NCBI RefSeq assembly: GCF_020567425.1 | Contig: NZ_JAJCVJ010000002.1 | Span: forward strand, 847,068-911,067 | Source: Salinirubrum litoreum | Lineage (GTDB): Archaea; Halobacteriota; Halobacteria; Halobacteriales; Haloferacaceae | Length of the DNA: 64,000 bases | Reading direction: 5' to 3' | Shown here: positions 25,722-33,735 of the stretch, piece after piece | Layout: each line of letters begins with the position of its first letter | How positions within the stretch are numbered: the first letter of the stretch is position 1 | Made by a program: the position numbers and the translations under genes | The notes under the pieces: model-generated | The model's database searches: none | What the model saw: the letters and a program-made list of their open reading frames with translations, nothing else | Told to the model about the DNA's origin: nothing

Positions 25722-27137
25722 TCAGTCGTCGACTTCCGCTTCCGCCTCGTCGGGGGTCTGCTCGTCGTCGTCCGACTCCTCGGTCTCCTCGCTCGGTTCG
25801 GGGAGCGTGATCCGGGCTTTCATGATCCGGGTGTTGTCCACCTGTTCGATCCGGATGTCGATCCCGTCGAACTCGATCTCCTCGCCCTCCTCCACGAGGC
25901 GGCCGGCGCGGTTGAAGATGAAGCCGGCCAGCGTCTCGAACTCCTCGCCTTCGGGCAGGTCGATCTCCAACTCCTCGTTCACCTCGTCGATGTTGACCTC
26001 GCCGCGCACCAGCGCCGTCCGGTCGTCGAGGAACTCGAACGGTTCCTCCTCGTCGCCCTCGAGGATGTCGCCGACGATCTCCTCGACCATGTCCTCCATC
26101 GTGATCAGCCCCTCCGTGGTGCCGAACTCGTCGATGACGACGACCATCTGCATCCGGTTGTCCTGGATCTCGGTCAGCAGTTCGTCGACGTTCTTCGACT
26201 CCGGCACGTGGAGCGTCGGCTGGACGAGGTCGGTGAGGTCCGCGCTCCCCTCGCCGTAGTACTTCGCGCGGACCATGTCGCGGATGTTGACGATCCCGAT
26301 GATGTTGTCGAGGTTCCCGTCGTAGACCGGCACTCGCTCGTGGTCCGACTGGACGCAGGTCTCGATGGCCTCGTCGATGGTCGCGTCTTTCGGGACGGCG
26401 GTCACGTCGAGACGGGGGGTCATCACCTCCTTGGCGATGGTGGAGTTGAACCGGAAGATGCGCTGGAGCATCTCGCGTTCCTCCTCCTCGATGACGCCCT
26501 CGCGCTCGCCGGTCTGGATCATCGTCTGGATCTCGTCGCGGGTGACGTAGGAGGTCTCGATCGCCGACCGACCACCGGTGACGCGGTTGATGATCCGCGT
26601 CAGGTAGTCGAAGACGACGATCAGCGGGAACAGGACCTTCTCGGAGAACTTCAGGGGCCTGGCGATGGTGACGGCCCACGACTCGGTGTTCTCGACGGCG
26701 TACGACTTCGGGGCGGACTCGCCGAAGAGGAGAACGAGCGTGGTGATCCCGAAGGTGGCGATCAGCACCGACTGACCCGGTCCCACGTCCAGCACGGCGA
26801 GGACCCCGGTCGCGATCGAGGACATGGCGATGTTGACGATGTTGTTGCCGACGAGGATCGTCACCAGCAGGCGGTGGGGGTCTTCCTTCAGTTCCTGGAC
26901 CCCTTCTGCACCCGGGATGCCCTCCTCGATCATCGAGTCGATCCGGTGTTTCGCCAGCGAGAACATGGCGATCTCCGAGGAGGAGAAGAACGCCGACAGC
27001 CCGAGGAGGATCACGATAGCGACCGCACCGAGGATGCCGATGGTCGTGTCGTTGATCGGGAGCGACTGTGCTACTCCACCGACTTGCAGGAGCGAGGCTG
27101 TCGGCCAGACAGCCGTGTATACCGACGACAAACCCAT
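25722..27137 (-). CDS. CNNM/HlyC-CorC family transporter-like protein with CBS domains
   Basis: A 471-residue membrane protein from the ATG at 27137, chosen because a TATA-like cttaatccc lies about 25-30 bases before it. The N-terminal DUF21 domain has about four helices (S-A-F-F-S-S-S-E-I-A-M-F-S-L). A CBS pair follows (V-M-T-P-R-L-D-V-T-A-V-P-K-D-A-T... and V-V-V-I-D-E-F-G-T-T-E-G-L-I-T-M-E-D), then a CorC/HlyC transporter-associated domain and an acidic tail. Relatives handle Mg2+ or Co2+ efflux, with CBS domains sensing nucleotides. An upstream in-frame extension to 27188 crosses the promoter and is rejected. Confidence 0.92.
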   Translation of the reverse strand: MGLSSVYTAVWPTASLLQVGGVAQSLPINDTTIGILGAVAIVILLGLSAFFSSSEIAMFSLAKHRIDSMIEEGIPGAEGVQELKEDPHRLLVTILVGNNIVNIAMSSIATGVLAVLDVGPGQSVLIATFGITTLVLLFGESAPKSYAVENTESWAVTIARPLKFSEKVLFPLIVVFDYLTRIINRVTGGRSAIETSYVTRDEIQTMIQTGEREGVIEEEEREMLQRIFRFNSTIAKEVMTPRLDVTAVPKDATIDEAIETCVQSDHERVPVYDGNLDNIIGIVNIRDMVRAKYYGEGSADLTDLVQPTLHVPESKNVDELLTEIQDNRMQMVVVIDEFGTTEGLITMEDMVEEIVGDILEGDEEEPFEFLDDRTALVRGEVNIDEVNEELEIDLPEGEEFETLAGFIFNRAGRLVEEGEEIEFDGIDIRIEQVDNTRIMKARITLPEPSEETEESDDDEQTPDEAEAEVDD

Positions 27138-27259
27138 GTACCACCCTCTCTTGTCCGGGGGCGGGATTAAGAGTTGTCCCTTTGGCACCGGGCGCGGATC
27201 GCGGGCGGGGCGGTGCCGCGAGCGAAGGGCTTAGGCACGAGACGGCCGAACGTCCGTCC

Positions 27260-27565
27260 ATGTCCACCGCAGAGCCAGCGATCACGCTGTACCGGCTACA
27301 GGCGTGTCCCTACTGTGAACGGGTCGTCCGGAAACTGGCGGACCTGGACCTCGACTACGAGTCGCGGTTCGTCGAGCCACTCCACTCCGAACGAAACGTC
27401 GTCGCCCGCCTGACGAACAAGCGGACGGTCCCGGCCATCGTCGACGAGCAGACCGGCGTCACGATGTCCGAGAGTGCGAACATCGTCGAGTATCTGGAAC
27501 AGACGTACGGTGACGGGTCGGCTGCTGCCGACGGAACGAGTGCCGCCGCAGGAGGCGACGACTGA
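27260..27565 (+). CDS. Glutaredoxin / GST-N-like thiol protein
   Basis: A 101-residue thioredoxin-fold protein with the C-P-Y-C motif at residues 16-19 (L-Q-A-C-P-Y-C-E-R) and the cis-Pro in R-T-V-P-A-I-V. It then reads S-E-S-A-N-I-V-E-Y-L-E as in glutathione S-transferase N-terminal domains. A Gly/Ala-rich tail follows. Haloarchaea use gamma-glutamylcysteine rather than glutathione, so that is the likely thiol partner. Its stop overlaps the start of the peroxiredoxin-like gene (TGATG), so they form one unit. Confidence 0.9.
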   Translation: MSTAEPAITLYRLQACPYCERVVRKLADLDLDYESRFVEPLHSERNVVARLTNKRTVPAIVDEQTGVTMSESANIVEYLEQTYGDGSAAADGTSAAAGGDD

Positions 27566-28077
27566 TGGTCGACTTCGACGTCGTCGACCTCGGCGAGACG
27601 GACCACGTCGAGACGGGCGAGCAGGCCCCGGACTTCACCCGGCCGCTGGTGAACGCCGAGTACTGGGCCGACGCCTCGCTGTCCGACCTCACCGACGAGT
27701 CGCCGGTCCTGCTCGTCTTCCACTCGATGGACGGCGCGTTCCCGGCGACGTACACGTGGAAGGAACTGACGAGTCGCGCGTTCGACGAGACCTACGACGT
27801 GCAGGTCGTCGGCATCTCGATCTCGACGCCGTACGAACACAAAGACCTCATCGCCGAGCGTGAGATGGACTACCCCCTCTTTTCAGACCCGGCGAACGGC
27901 GTGGCCGCGGAGTACGGCGTCGTCCACGACTTAGACGGGATGGCCGGCGTCACCGAGCCCCGGCCGGCGGTGTTCCTCGTCGACACCGACGGGACCGTCA
28001 GGTACGACTGGGTCGCCGAGGAGTGGCCCGAGTTCCCCGACTACGACGAGATCGAGTCGGCGCTGGCCGACCTGTAG
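27565..28077 (+). CDS. Peroxiredoxin-like (AhpC/TSA fold) protein lacking cysteines
   Basis: A 170-residue protein with the redoxin outline: G-E-Q-A-P-D-F-T-R-P-L-V, S-D-L-T-D-E-S-P-V-L-L-V-F-H, then Y-T-W-K-E-L-T, V-V-G-I-S-I-S-T-P-Y and F-L-V-D-T-D-G-T-V-R-Y. At the place of the peroxidatic T-x-x-C the sequence is A-T-Y-T-W, and there is no cysteine anywhere in the protein. It cannot be an ordinary peroxiredoxin. Coupling to the glutaredoxin-like gene suggests a redox-linked or scaffold role. The absence of Cys is directly seen; function is inference. Confidence 0.85.
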   Translation: MVDFDVVDLGETDHVETGEQAPDFTRPLVNAEYWADASLSDLTDESPVLLVFHSMDGAFPATYTWKELTSRAFDETYDVQVVGISISTPYEHKDLIAEREMDYPLFSDPANGVAAEYGVVHDLDGMAGVTEPRPAVFLVDTDGTVRYDWVAEEWPEFPDYDEIESALADL

Positions 28078-28130
28078 GACTGCCGTACACGACTCGGCAC
28101 GCTTTTTCCCGCCGTCGTGGACCACACAGT

Positions 28131-28739
28131 ATGGACGAGACGAGCACGGACGACGACCTGCTCACGCGCGCGGGCGAGGCGATCCGGGACGGCGAGACGG
28201 TCGTCTACCCGACCGAGACGGTGTACGGCCTCGGTGCGGACGCCCTCTCCGCCGAGGCTGTCGAACGGGTCTTCGAGATCAAGGGTCGATCGCGCGACAA
28301 ACCGCTCTCGCTCGGTGTGCCGAGCGTCGACGCCGCGCTGACGCACACCCGACCGACCGAACGCGCCGAGGCGTTCATGCGCGAGTTCCTCCCCGGGCCC
28401 GTGACGGTCGTCGTCGAACGGGGGCAAAGCGTGCCGGACGCCCTCGTCGCCGGCCGTGACCGCGTCGGGATCCGCGTCCCGGACCACGACCTCGCGCTGG
28501 CGTTCTACCGCGAAGCCGCCCCCGCACCCGTCACCGCCACGAGCGCGAACGTCAGTGGTCGCCCGAGCGTCCGCCGGGTGTCGGAGTTGGACGAGTCGGT
28601 CCGAGAGGCGGTGGCGGTCGTCCTCGACGACGGCGAGACGCCCGGTACCGAGAGTACGGTCGTCGACCCCGAGGAGGGCGTGATCCACCGACGCGGCGCG
28701 CGGGCGGACGAGATAGACGCGTGGCTGGCCGGCCACTGA
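28131..28739 (+). CDS. L-threonylcarbamoyladenylate synthase (Sua5/YciO/YrdC family)
   Basis: A 202-residue enzyme that makes threonylcarbamoyl-AMP for the t6A modification of tRNAs decoding ANN codons. Typical motifs: T-V-V-Y-P-T-E-T-V-Y-G-L-G-A-D-A near residue 25, the K-G-R-S-R-D-K-P-L-S-L signature around 55-65, the L-P-G-P-V-T-V-V-V segment and T-S-A-N-V-S-G. It is the short TsaC-type form without the Sua5 C-terminal domain. The TATA-like cgctttttccc lies about 22-31 bases before the ATG. Confidence 0.93.
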   Translation: MDETSTDDDLLTRAGEAIRDGETVVYPTETVYGLGADALSAEAVERVFEIKGRSRDKPLSLGVPSVDAALTHTRPTERAEAFMREFLPGPVTVVVERGQSVPDALVAGRDRVGIRVPDHDLALAFYREAAPAPVTATSANVSGRPSVRRVSELDESVREAVAVVLDDGETPGTESTVVDPEEGVIHRRGARADEIDAWLAGH

Positions 28740-28808
28740 CTGGACCGCGTCGCCGGGAGTCGGTCCCGGTCGCGCCGCCGGGCGGCGGCACCGGCGGACG
28801 CAGACGAC

Positions 28809-29492
28809 TCACAGTCCCAACAGCGACCGGAGCGACCGCGTCTTCACGCCGCACTGCTCCCGGTAGTCGCAGGCGTCGCACTTGCTGGTGTCTCGGAGTC
28901 GCGGCGGCGGCCCGTCGATGGATCGGGCACTCCGGAGCGCCTCACGATAGGCCGCCTTCTTCCGGGTCGTCAGTCGGACCTCCCGGACGACCCCGTGGGC
29001 CGGATACTCGACCAGTGCGCGTGGAATCTCGCGTTTCTCCTCCCACGCGAGCGCCTTCGCCAGACCCACTGCTCTGACGGTCTGGCGGGTCCAGACGCCG
29101 TTTTCCGGTGGTTCGCCGGGTGAGACGAGGGTCGGAACCGGCGGCGTGGGTTCGTCGTCGGACTCGCGACCGCGACCCGCAAGCAGTTTGTACGCGATCC
29201 CGTGGCAGTCCCGGCCCCGCAGGTAGACTCGCGTGTCCGTCGGGTCGGCGAGTGCCGCCCAGTCGTCGCGGGCCGCGAGGCGGTCGAGTCGGGCGCGGTA
29301 CTCCTCGGGGAAGACGTCGATCGGTGCCGCTCGAAGCGTCGCGTCGTCGGCCTGACGTAGTTCCTCGTACCGGAAGGCGAGGGCCTGTCGGTCGCGTGCC
29401 TCGTCTGGTGGCTCGCGGTCGTCGTCGCGGCGCTGGTAGTACAGTTGTCGCGGGCAGTAGGCGGCGGTCGCGAGGTCGCTGAGCGCCAGCAC
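28809..29492 (-). CDS. Stand-alone Cas4/Dna2-like RecB-family nuclease
   Basis: A 227-residue protein with the iron-sulfur cysteine pattern of Cas4: one Cys near the N-terminus (A-A-Y-C-P-R-Q-L-Y-Y) and a C-terminal C-D-A-C-D-Y-R-E-Q-C group. The PD-(D/E)xK core appears at A-L-V-E-Y-P-A-H-G, followed by a QxxxY-like helix (K-K-A-A-Y-R-E-A-L). Cas4 is a 5'-3' exonuclease that trims CRISPR prespacers, but no CRISPR array or other cas gene is visible here. A housekeeping DNA repair role, as for other stand-alone Cas4-like proteins, is more likely. Confidence 0.85.
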   Translation of the reverse strand: MLALSDLATAAYCPRQLYYQRRDDDREPPDEARDRQALAFRYEELRQADDATLRAAPIDVFPEEYRARLDRLAARDDWAALADPTDTRVYLRGRDCHGIAYKLLAGRGRESDDEPTPPVPTLVSPGEPPENGVWTRQTVRAVGLAKALAWEEKREIPRALVEYPAHGVVREVRLTTRKKAAYREALRSARSIDGPPPRLRDTSKCDACDYREQCGVKTRSLRSLLGL

Positions 29493-29566
29493 GGGACGGG
29501 GTGGCCCCGGTCCGGTATTTGAACGTTCGGTCGGCGGTCGGCAGAAAGAGGGGAGTGTCGTGGAAC

Positions 29567-29926
29567 TCAGACCGCGTCCGGACCGCGTTCGCCGGTGCGG
29601 ACCTGGATCGCGTCCTCGACGTCGATCACGAAGATCTTGCCGTCACCGGGTTCGCCGGTGTTCGCCGCCTCGCGGATGGCGTCGACCACGTCGGCGGCGG
29701 GGATGTCCGCGACGACACACTCGATCTTGACCTTCTGGTGGAGGTCGACGACGTACTCCTCGCCGCGCCACTGACCCTTCTTCGCGGGCTGTGAGCCGCG
29801 ACCAGAGACGTTCGTCACGGTCAGCGACGGGGCACCGACCTCCGCGAGCCCCTGCTTCACGTCGCCCAGTTTGTCCGGCCGGACGACGGCCACGATCATC
29901 TTGATCTCGCTGTCTGCGTCGCTCAT
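29567..29926 (-). CDS. glnK: P-II nitrogen regulatory protein GlnK
   Basis: A 119-residue PII protein, with an N-terminal extension of about eight residues relative to bacterial GlnK. The T-loop is seen as [12 protein letters not shown] (Tyr at the usual modification site), with the PII signature [20 protein letters not shown]. It senses ATP/ADP and 2-oxoglutarate and plugs the ammonium channel when nitrogen is plentiful. Its ATG overlaps the amt stop, the classic amt-glnK arrangement. Confidence 0.97.
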   Translation of the reverse strand: MSDADSEIKMIVAVVRPDKLGDVKQGLAEVGAPSLTVTNVSGRGSQPAKKGQWRGEEYVVDLHQKVKIECVVADIPAADVVDAIREAANTGEPGDGKIFVIDVEDAIQVRTGERGPDAV

Positions 29927-31269
29927 GCGTCCTCACGCTCCTCCTCGGGGGTCGTAGTACTGTCGCCGGTCACGCCGCCGTCCATGCGGACCGGGGTGGG
30001 ACCGCCGTCGGTGGCGAGGTCCGGGCGACCGAACTCGGGGTAGGTGTTGACGCCGTGCTCGGAGACGTCGAGACCCTCACGCTCGTGTTCGGGGCTGACG
30101 CGTGCCTGGCCGAGCGCCTTGATGACGTAGAACACCACGCCGGTCGCGAGGATGGTCCAGCCGGCGATCACCGCGACGCCGACGAACTGCGGGACGAACT
30201 GGCCGACAGAGGGGCCGCCGACCGTGAAGATCGGGAGCAGGAGCGCGCCCAGCACGCCGGCGGAGCCGTGGACCGGGAAGACCGCACACACGTCGTCGAT
30301 CTTGAGGCGCTTCTCGACGAACTCGAAGACGATGGGCAACTGGGCACCGGCGAGGAAGCCGATGACGATGCCGCCGACCCAGGTGATCGCGTTCGTGTTG
30401 CTCGTGATGCCGACGAGGCCGGCGAGCATCCCGTTGGCGACGTACAGCGTGTCGACCTTGCCGGTCTTGTACATCGAGACCGCGCTCGCGCCGATGGCCC
30501 CGGCGGCCATCCCGAGCGTGGTGGTCAGTGCGACACGACCCACGGTGTCGGCGAACGCGCCGAGTGCGATGGAGCTACCCTCGGCCGCGAAGACCGTCGC
30601 GGCCGTGCCGACGTTGAAGCCGTACCAGCCGAAACAGAGGATGAGCGTCCCCAGTACGGCGAACGTCATCGAGTGACCGGGGATGATGTTGACCGAGCCG
30701 TCCTCGTTGTAGCGGTCCATCCGGGGGCCGAGAATCGCGGCGGCCGTCAGGCCCGCGATGCCGCCCATGCCGTGGACGATCATCCCGCCCGCGAAGTCGG
30801 CGAAGCCGAAGGAGGCGAGGAAGCCACCGGCCCACGTGAAGCCGACGACGACCGGGTAGATGACCGAGGCCAGGACGATGGTGTACGCGACGTACGCGCG
30901 GAGTTTCGCGCGGCCCGCGACTGCACCGGAGACGATGGTCGCGGCGGTCATGGCGAAGACGGCACCGAACAACCAGCTGATCCACGCGTCGGAGCCGCCG
31001 TTGACGTAGGCGAACGATTCGCCGAAGCCGGCACCGCCGACGAAGTTGGCGATGCCCTGGCCGACGAGGAAGAACATGATGACGCCCACGGACCACGTGA
31101 GCATGTTCTTCGTCAACTGGTTGGCGACGTTCTTCGAGCGGACCTGCCCGGCCTCCAGCATGGCGAAGCCGGCGTGCATGAAGAAGATCAGGAAGGTGAC
31201 CGTCAGCACCCAGACGTTGTTGACGCCCGAGGCGATGGCCCCCACGTCGACCTGGAGTGGCGTCAGCAT
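29923..31269 (-). CDS. amt: Ammonium transporter
   Basis: A 448-residue Amt/Rh channel with 11 predicted helices. Family motifs: [13 protein letters not shown] near the start, [15 protein letters not shown] (first pore His) and [12 protein letters not shown] (second pore His). The C-terminal cytoplasmic tail ([12 protein letters not shown]) is the contact for GlnK. It conducts ammonium into the cell. Regulation by nitrogen status is expected from the operon with glnK. Confidence 0.97.
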   Translation of the reverse strand: MLTPLQVDVGAIASGVNNVWVLTVTFLIFFMHAGFAMLEAGQVRSKNVANQLTKNMLTWSVGVIMFFLVGQGIANFVGGAGFGESFAYVNGGSDAWISWLFGAVFAMTAATIVSGAVAGRAKLRAYVAYTIVLASVIYPVVVGFTWAGGFLASFGFADFAGGMIVHGMGGIAGLTAAAILGPRMDRYNEDGSVNIIPGHSMTFAVLGTLILCFGWYGFNVGTAATVFAAEGSSIALGAFADTVGRVALTTTLGMAAGAIGASAVSMYKTGKVDTLYVANGMLAGLVGITSNTNAITWVGGIVIGFLAGAQLPIVFEFVEKRLKIDDVCAVFPVHGSAGVLGALLLPIFTVGGPSVGQFVPQFVGVAVIAGWTILATGVVFYVIKALGQARVSPEHEREGLDVSEHGVNTYPEFGRPDLATDGGPTPVRMDGGVTGDSTTTPEEEREDA

Positions 31270-31273
31270 GCGC

Positions 31274-31301
31274 CCACCTCCGAACCGGTCGTTTTATCAG
31301 T
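31274..31301 (-). promoter_or_regulatory. amt promoter: Shine-Dalgarno and TATA box
   Basis: On the minus strand CTGATAAAACG (about 31291-31301) sits 22-32 bases before the amt ATG and is the best TATA box. Unusually for the window a strong GGAGGTG lies 5-11 bases before the same ATG, so this mRNA may use a Shine-Dalgarno despite a short leader. A second A/T-rich palindrome, GTTATATAAC (31383-31392), lies farther out and could be a stronger or opposing promoter. Confidence 0.55.
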
Positions 31302-31699
31302 GCTACTTGGACAGTCGTTCACGGAATCGCAGATTGGAACCGTGTCCGTGTTCTGAATCACGTTCGACTGGCAAGTGAGAGAGTTATATAACGGTTAGCG
31401 TTGACAAATGGCAAAATTCGAGGAGCGAACTCGATGACCGTTCAGTTTACTATCGGATACTATCTCCTTAAGGACGTTGAACGTCCACTCGCCGGACAAA
31501 TGTTGCCGAGTAATCGACCGACCGTCGTGTCGGTTTCTCGATCAGTCTCGGTGAAACTTGCCAATGCAGGGGGAATCTGCTCGCGCGCGCTCCGTGATAT
31601 CACGTCTGTCACGAAAGACAATCGGTGGCACACAGAGCCGGAACTCGGACAGTCGGCACACCCGACAAAATCCGACTCACGACACGAAACCACTCGAAC
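31302..31699. other. Non-coding region upstream of amt
   Basis: About 400 bases with lower GC than the genes around it, containing the GTTATATAAC box and a run of A/T-rich sequence to 31520. Frames that can be opened here have codon use unlike the neighbours and no recognisable domain. Beyond the promoter elements I see no supported feature. Confidence 0.5.
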
Positions 31700-31986
31700 G
31701 GGCTGGCGCGAGTTCATCTCGCGCACTTCGGCGGCGTGAGGCCGCCTCAGGCACGCCGACGGTCACAGGTAGGTCATCGCTGAAAGCGACTGGTCCACCG
31801 GGTGCTACACGATGGGTCGCAGAGTTCACCGGGTGGGACTGAAAGGGGCCGACCTCTCGACTGGTCCCCGACGCCGGTAGCACTGGACTGAACGAGAGCG
31901 CGAGCGAAGCGACGCGCTCTCGTGAAAGAAGCGCGCACCAAGTCGCGGACCATCGAGAGGTCGGGGGCTTTCACCTCTCGTCGTCG
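31700..31986 (-). repeat. Structured repeat element, copy 2
   Basis: Reverse-orientation copy of the element at 6565-6844. Flanking blocks are nearly identical (cagtcccacccggtga, tgcgacccatcgtg, the two CACCCGGTG palindromes, gatgaactcgcgccagccc). The long stem is kept: 31841-31845 with 31968-31972 and a perfect 12-bp arm 31849-31860 with 31953-31964, although two adjacent base pairs differ from copy 1 on both sides. The inner hairpin is unrelated in sequence but is again a perfect stem (31892-31902 with 31913-31923). It follows the stop of the SWIM-protein gene in that gene's direction. Confidence 0.75.
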
Positions 31987-32102
31987 CCAACCGTCTTGAC
32001 AGAATCTCCCACGAACGACTCGACCGAGTTCACACCGAAGACCGAGTCCACCTCGAAGATCGAGTTCCGAGACTCGCCACGAAACCCGACGACACCACCG
32101 TC

Positions 32103-32453
32103 TCACAGAAATTCTCGAACGTCCGAGTACCACATGTCGTGGTGATCGACGGCCCCGACACGCTCGGCGATCTCCACGGCCAGCGCGTGCCAGCACAGTT
32201 GCTCGGGGTCGTCCGGATCGAGGTTGTACGTCGCGTCCTTGCAGTCACAGCCGCCGTCTTCGACGACGTACTCCTCCTCGTGGCCGACGACGACCACGAA
32301 GTCGCGGTACTGCTTGACCCGGCCTTCGGAGACGGCCTCGATAGCCTGGGCTCCCCGGTCGCCGTGGGCCGCGATCAACGCCTGCGTGATCGGTGCCGTC
32401 AGCGACCCCCTCTCTGCGAGTGCGGCGCGCCAGTCGTCCGGTGGGTCGCTCAC
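32103..32453 (-). CDS. SWIM zinc-finger protein
   Basis: A 116-residue protein from the GTG at 32453 (a second GTG two codons upstream is possible). The SWIM motif C-x-C-x(n)-C-x-H is seen as G-C-D-C-K-D-A...Q-L-C-W-H-A-L near residues 72-92. SWIM domains bind DNA or partner proteins; in archaea small SWIM proteins have been linked to recombination proteins, but nothing here fixes the partner. It starts divergently from trm1, 135 bases away. The 3' side runs straight into the structured repeat. Confidence 0.85.
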   Translation of the reverse strand: MSDPPDDWRAALAERGSLTAPITQALIAAHGDRGAQAIEAVSEGRVKQYRDFVVVVGHEEEYVVEDGGCDCKDATYNLDPDDPEQLCWHALAVEIAERVGAVDHHDMWYSDVREFL

Positions 32454-32588
32454 TGCCACCACTTTTCGCGCCCTCGACAAGAAGCGTTCGGTGCCAGCGT
32501 CACTCCTGGTGACGACGGCCGCGCCGGAGAGTGAGACCGACACGCTCGAATCGGGCGACTCTTGACGCCCGACGCTCCATCCCCGTGC

Positions 32589-33710
32589 ATGCTCATCGAG
32601 GAGGGAGGCGTCTCCGTCGAGGTCCCCGAGGCCCGCGACGGGGCCAGCGAGGGGGCCGACGACGGCGTGTTCTTCAACCCGACACAGGAGTTGAACCGCG
32701 ACATCACCGTCGCCGTCCTCCGGGCGTACCGCGACCGGGAACCACGGGTCGCCTCCTATCTCGACGCGATGGCCGCCTCCGGCATCCGGGGTGTCCGCGC
32801 CGCCAACGAGGGGTACGACGCCACCTGTGCCGACGTCGACGGCGAGGCAGTCGAGTTGGCCCGCGAGAACTTCGCCCGGAACGACCTCCCCGGCGAGGCG
32901 GTCCACCGCGACGCGAACGTCGAGATGCACGAAGAACTGTACGACGTGATCGACGTGGACCCCTTCGGGACGCCGATGCCCTTCGCCGACGCCGCCCTGT
33001 CGAACGCCCGGAACCTCGTCTGCGTGACCGCGACCGACACCGCGCCGCTGTGTGGCGCGCACTTCGAGTCGGGCGTCCGGAAGTACTCGACCGTCCCGCG
33101 CAACACCGACTACCACGCCGAGATGGGCCTGCGCGTCCTCATCTCGGCGCTGGTCCGGACCGCCGCCCGCCACGACATCGCGGCCGAACCGATCTGCTCG
33201 CACGTCACCCGGCACTACGCCCGGACCTACCTCGAACTCGACCACCGCGCCACCCGTGCCGACGCCGCCATCGACCGACTCGGCTACGTCCACCACTGTC
33301 AGGACTGTCTCGAACGCGACCACGAGTTCGGCCTGATCGCCAACCCGCCGGACGACGAGCAGTGCCCGCACTGCGGGAGCACCCGCTTCGTCACCGGCGG
33401 ACCGATCCACCTCGGTCCCATCGCCGACCCCGAGTTCACTGCCGCCGTCCGCGGTCACGTGGCCGACGAGATGGGCGAGGCGAAGGCGGCGAGAAAACTG
33501 CTCGGGACGGTCGCCGGCGAACTCGACCGGCCGACCCACTACGACCAGCACCGCCTCTGCAAACTGTGGGGCGAACCCGCGACCGCGATGGACGACTTCC
33601 TCGGCGACCTCCGAGACGCCGGCTTCGACGCCTCCCACGCCCACTACTCCGGGACCGCGTTCAAGACCGACGCGAGCGTGGCGGAGATGCGCGACGCCGT
33701 CTTCGGCTGA
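32589..33710 (+). CDS. trm1: tRNA (guanine(26)-N2)-dimethyltransferase
   Basis: A 373-residue SAM-dependent enzyme that dimethylates G26 at the junction of the D and anticodon stems. Seen: [12 protein letters not shown] near residue 27, [11 protein letters not shown] (SAM site), the D-V-D-P-F-G-T-P motif, and a C-terminal zinc ribbon (C-Q-D-C...C-P-H-C-G). The start is the ATG at 32589; an upstream TTG is not needed. It is followed after 25 bases by the BrkB-fusion gene. Confidence 0.96.
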   Translation: MLIEEGGVSVEVPEARDGASEGADDGVFFNPTQELNRDITVAVLRAYRDREPRVASYLDAMAASGIRGVRAANEGYDATCADVDGEAVELARENFARNDLPGEAVHRDANVEMHEELYDVIDVDPFGTPMPFADAALSNARNLVCVTATDTAPLCGAHFESGVRKYSTVPRNTDYHAEMGLRVLISALVRTAARHDIAAEPICSHVTRHYARTYLELDHRATRADAAIDRLGYVHHCQDCLERDHEFGLIANPPDDEQCPHCGSTRFVTGGPIHLGPIADPEFTAAVRGHVADEMGEAKAARKLLGTVAGELDRPTHYDQHRLCKLWGEPATAMDDFLGDLRDAGFDASHAHYSGTAFKTDASVAEMRDAVFG

Positions 33711-33735
33711 CTCTGCAGAATCCGCCGTCGGTTTC

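Noticed and set aside
31401-31739. Possible small gene upstream of amt
   Set aside because: Codon use and amino-acid composition differ from the acidic proteins of this genome, and its end runs into the structured repeat.
31677-31883. Protein encoded within the structured repeat
   Set aside because: A frame can be read in copy 2, but copy 1 has a two-base length difference that shifts it, so coding is not conserved.
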